Shown piece after piece: positions 61,849-64,000 of a stretch of DNA of 64,000 nucleotides (positions are counted from its first letter, which is position 1; every line of letters starts with the position of its first letter). The translations under genes and the position numbers were made by a program. The DNA is from Dokdonella sp. (GTDB lineage Bacteria; Pseudomonadota; Gammaproteobacteria; Xanthomonadales; Rhodanobacteraceae): assembly GCA_016712865.1 (NCBI GenBank), contig JADJQH010000008.1, positions 434,001 to 498,000 of the forward strand, written 5' to 3'. The notes beneath the pieces were generated by a model that did no database searches, was not told the origin of the DNA, and saw only the letters and a program-made list of their open reading frames with translations.

Positions 61849-62403
61849 ATGTCGACCAGCCCCGAACAACTGCCCTTCGGTCCTTTTGAAACGCTTGCCG
61901 ACTACGAGCGCCGCAGCCTTTCGCACGTTGCCGGCATGCCCGAACAGATCGAGGCTCCCGGACTCTGGCGCGGCATCGCCTTCCGCATCGGCGACCATCA
62001 CCTGGCCAGCAGCATTTCGGAAGTCAACGAAATCCTGACCTTCCCATCCCTGACCGTGGTTCCCGGCACCCAAGGCTGGATGCTGGGCGTTGCCAACGTG
62101 CGCGGCAATCTGGTGGCGCTGGTTGACCTGCGCCACTACCTGGAGGGTGTGCGCACGCTGATGACCGAATCCACGCGCGTGTTGCTGGTTCGCCAGCATG
62201 GCGGCAGCGTTGGCCTTCTGGTCGACGAAGTGATGGGGCAGCGAAGTTTTTCCGATGAGCAGCGTTCCGTTGCCATCGGCGAGGAAGACGAGCGTTACGG
62301 GCGTTTCGTGGGTGAAAAGGTCCAGCTCGGCGGAATTTTCTGGGGATTGTTCAGCATGGCCGCGTTGGTGCGCACAACGGATTTCCAGCAGGCATCGGCA
62401 TAA
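61849..62403 (+). CDS. pilI: Twitching motility CheW-like adaptor PilI
   Basis: The 184-residue CheW-domain protein contains WRGIAFRIGDHHLASSISEVNEILTFP and LGVANVRGNLVALVDLRHYL, both PilI/CheW signatures. It couples the PilJ receptor to the histidine kinase. ATG 61849 (MSTSPEQLPFGPF) was chosen because the longer frame begins inside pilH. It precedes pilJ by 64 bp. Confidence 0.93.
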   Translation: MSTSPEQLPFGPFETLADYERRSLSHVAGMPEQIEAPGLWRGIAFRIGDHHLASSISEVNEILTFPSLTVVPGTQGWMLGVANVRGNLVALVDLRHYLEGVRTLMTESTRVLLVRQHGGSVGLLVDEVMGQRSFSDEQRSVAIGEEDERYGRFVGEKVQLGGIFWGLFSMAALVRTTDFQQASA

Positions 62404-62467
62404 CAGTACTCCGACAGCCTGGCGGGCCAGGGTCGGAATCGTGAAACATTAGGGGTGAGGTAATTCC

Positions 62468-64000
62468 ATGAGCACTACTTCCAGCGCACTCTCGGGTTCC
62501 GAGCGGTCAGGCAGTCTCAACACCATCTTGATCGTGTTGCTGGTCCTGGCAATCGCGTTCGCGGCCGCTGACTTCATTTATCTGAACATCAAGAGCAACC
62601 ACGACCGACAAGCCAGCGCCCTGACGACAGAAATCCAGGTGTCCTCGCAGGCTTTGGCGACATTCGCAGCCAACGCGGCGGGAGGCAACGAGCTTGCGTT
62701 CGGAGAGCTGGCCGACCGCAACAACGCCATCGACTCCTTCATCGGCTTCCTGCTCAAGGGCGCCAAGACCGGTGACTACAAGGGCATGCCCTCGTATGCA
62801 TCCGAAGCCGGCGTGTCCAAGGAGCTTGCCGAACTCAACACGGCCTGGCAGCCGGTCTTGACCAATGCCACCAAGATCCTCAACGGCAAGAGCCAGGTGC
62901 TCGATACGGCGACCACCGCCAACGATTTCACCTCGAAAATGCCGGTCCTCAACTCGCGCATGAACGAGGTGGTCAACATCCTCACCGAACGCAACGGCAG
63001 CGCGGGCCAGGTCTATATCGCAACGCGCCAAATGCTTCTCGCCGACCGCATGATCCGCCGCGTTCAGGAAATCGTGCAGGGCGGCGAGAATGCACAATCG
63101 GCCGCTGACGGATTTTCGCGTGACGCTGCCCTCTACCAGGCGGTCTTGAACGGCCTGATCGAAGGTGCTCCGTCGATGAACATCAAATCCATCGACCAGG
63201 CGAGTGCGCGCGACATTCTTGCCGACGTGTCCGAGCAATGGACCGGGCTGGGCGAAACCGTGCAGAAAATCATTGGTGCCTCGAGCTCGCTGCGTGAAAT
63301 CAAGCTGGCATCCGACGAGATCTTCACCGACAGCCAAAGCGTGTTGCTCAAGGCGCGCAATGTAGCCAGCCGCCTTGGTGAGCTGCCGGAGAAGCGCTTG
63401 TTCCCCAACCCCTTGTGGGGTGGCATCGCGGCCCTTGCCGCCATCATCCTGGTCATCCTGCTCGGAATCATCCTGGTTCGAGACCAGCAACATCGCTACC
63501 AGATGTCCGCGGAACTGAACCAGCGCAACCAGGAAGCCATTCTGCGCCTGCTCGATGAGATGGGCTCGCTGGCTGAAGGTGACTTGACCGTAAAGGCAAC
63601 GGTTACCGAGGACATCACCGGCGCCATCGCGGACTCGATCAACTTCGCGGTCGAGGCGCTGCGATCGCTGGTTACCACCATCAACGAGACCGCCGTGCAG
63701 GTGTCTGCGGCAGCCCAGGAAACCCAGGCAACCGCGATGCACCTGGCCGAAGCTGCCGAACACCAGGCGCAGCAGATCACCTCGGCTTCCGCGGCCATCA
63801 ACGAAATCGCGGTGTCCATCGACGAGGTGTCGAAGAACTCCACGGAAAGCGCCGAGGTGGCGCAGCGCTCGGTGCAAATCGCCGCCAAGGGCGCCGCCAT
63901 CGTGCGCCAGACCATCCAGGGCATGGACTCGATTCGCGACCAGATCCAGGAAACCTCGAAGCGAATCAAGCGCCTCGGCGAGTCCTCGCAGGAAATCGGA
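62468..64000 (+). CDS. pilJ: Methyl-accepting chemotaxis protein PilJ (3' end outside window)
   Basis: Of this protein 511 codons are visible. ATG 62468 follows a GAGG. A first membrane helix (SLNTILIVLLVLAIAFAAADF) leads to a periplasmic PilJ sensor region with MLLADRMIRRVQEIVQGG. A second helix near residue 320 (GIAALAAIILVILLGIILV) and a HAMP-like stretch follow. The MCP signalling coil starts at VSAAAQETQATAMHLAEAAE. PilJ is the receptor of the Pil-Chp pathway that senses surface contact. The C-terminal signalling tip and any chpA gene lie beyond the window. Confidence 0.95.
   Translation, partial: MSTTSSALSGSERSGSLNTILIVLLVLAIAFAAADFIYLNIKSNHDRQASALTTEIQVSSQALATFAANAAGGNELAFGELADRNNAIDSFIGFLLKGAKTGDYKGMPSYASEAGVSKELAELNTAWQPVLTNATKILNGKSQVLDTATTANDFTSKMPVLNSRMNEVVNILTERNGSAGQVYIATRQMLLADRMIRRVQEIVQGGENAQSAADGFSRDAALYQAVLNGLIEGAPSMNIKSIDQASARDILADVSEQWTGLGETVQKIIGASSSLREIKLASDEIFTDSQSVLLKARNVASRLGELPEKRLFPNPLWGGIAALAAIILVILLGIILVRDQQHRYQMSAELNQRNQEAILRLLDEMGSLAEGDLTVKATVTEDITGAIADSINFAVEALRSLVTTINETAVQVSAAAQETQATAMHLAEAAEHQAQQITSASAAINEIAVSIDEVSKNSTESAEVAQRSVQIAAKGAAIVRQTIQGMDSIRDQIQETSKRIKRLGESSQEIG

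Overview
The window looks like chromosomal DNA of a GC-rich gammaproteobacterium of the Xanthomonadales/Lysobacterales type. The evidence is gene content and order: rsmG-parA-parB, algZ-algR-hemC, gshB divergent from pilG-pilH-pilI-pilJ, and tonB-yqgE-ruvX-pyrB next to pilU. Repeat families resembling those of pseudomonads and xanthomonads are also present. No tRNA, rRNA, CRISPR array or prophage was seen. Both ends cut through genes: a Gldg-family gene at the left and pilJ at the right.

Layout. 1-2825: an ABC exporter operon (ATPase, permease, Gldg-like protein), minus strand. 2826-8026: a repeat block, rpmB-rpmG, a family 2 glycosyltransferase, parB, parA, rsmG and a short SPFH protein, all minus strand. 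8027-15337: an S9 peptidase, a carboxylesterase, algZ-algR-hemC, a repeat-filled gap and a DUF481 outer-membrane protein. 15465-21941: a cytoplasmic-facing molybdoenzyme operon (catalytic subunit, SLC13 anion permease, Fe-S subunit, DmsC-type anchor) that most resembles quinone-linked sulfite dehydrogenase SoeABC. A divergent WYL regulator and a patatin phospholipase follow.

24577-36390 encodes the soluble NAD-dependent formate dehydrogenase. fdsG-fdsB-fdsA are separated from fdhD-fdsD by about 5.7 kb of accessory DNA. The accessory stretch contains integron-type gene cassettes with two recognisable attC sites but no integrase, a deleted IS1182-type element, an IS110-type remnant, a ParE-type toxin-antitoxin pair, a membrane protein and an MFS transporter.

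36391-38560 holds two secreted-protein genes flanked by two copies of one palindromic element. putA (38559-41708) is divergent from an aa3-type cytochrome c oxidase cluster (ctaC, ctaD, ctaG, ctaE, surf1, a CxxxC protein, cyoE). A DUF2909 gene is antisense within it, and ctaA is absent. 49422-55529 has a VapBC pair, a bile-acid:sodium-symporter-family protein and a phytoene-desaturase-like oxidoreductase between two MFS permeases. 55668-64000 has pilU, pyrB-ruvX-yqgE, tonB-gshB and the start of the Pil-Chp chemosensory operon.

The most notable features are the small cassette cluster splitting the fds genes, a dispersed repeat read in frame inside the Fe-S subunit gene of the Soe-like enzyme, and a REP element that supplies the stop codons of two genes and the C-terminus of FdsB.
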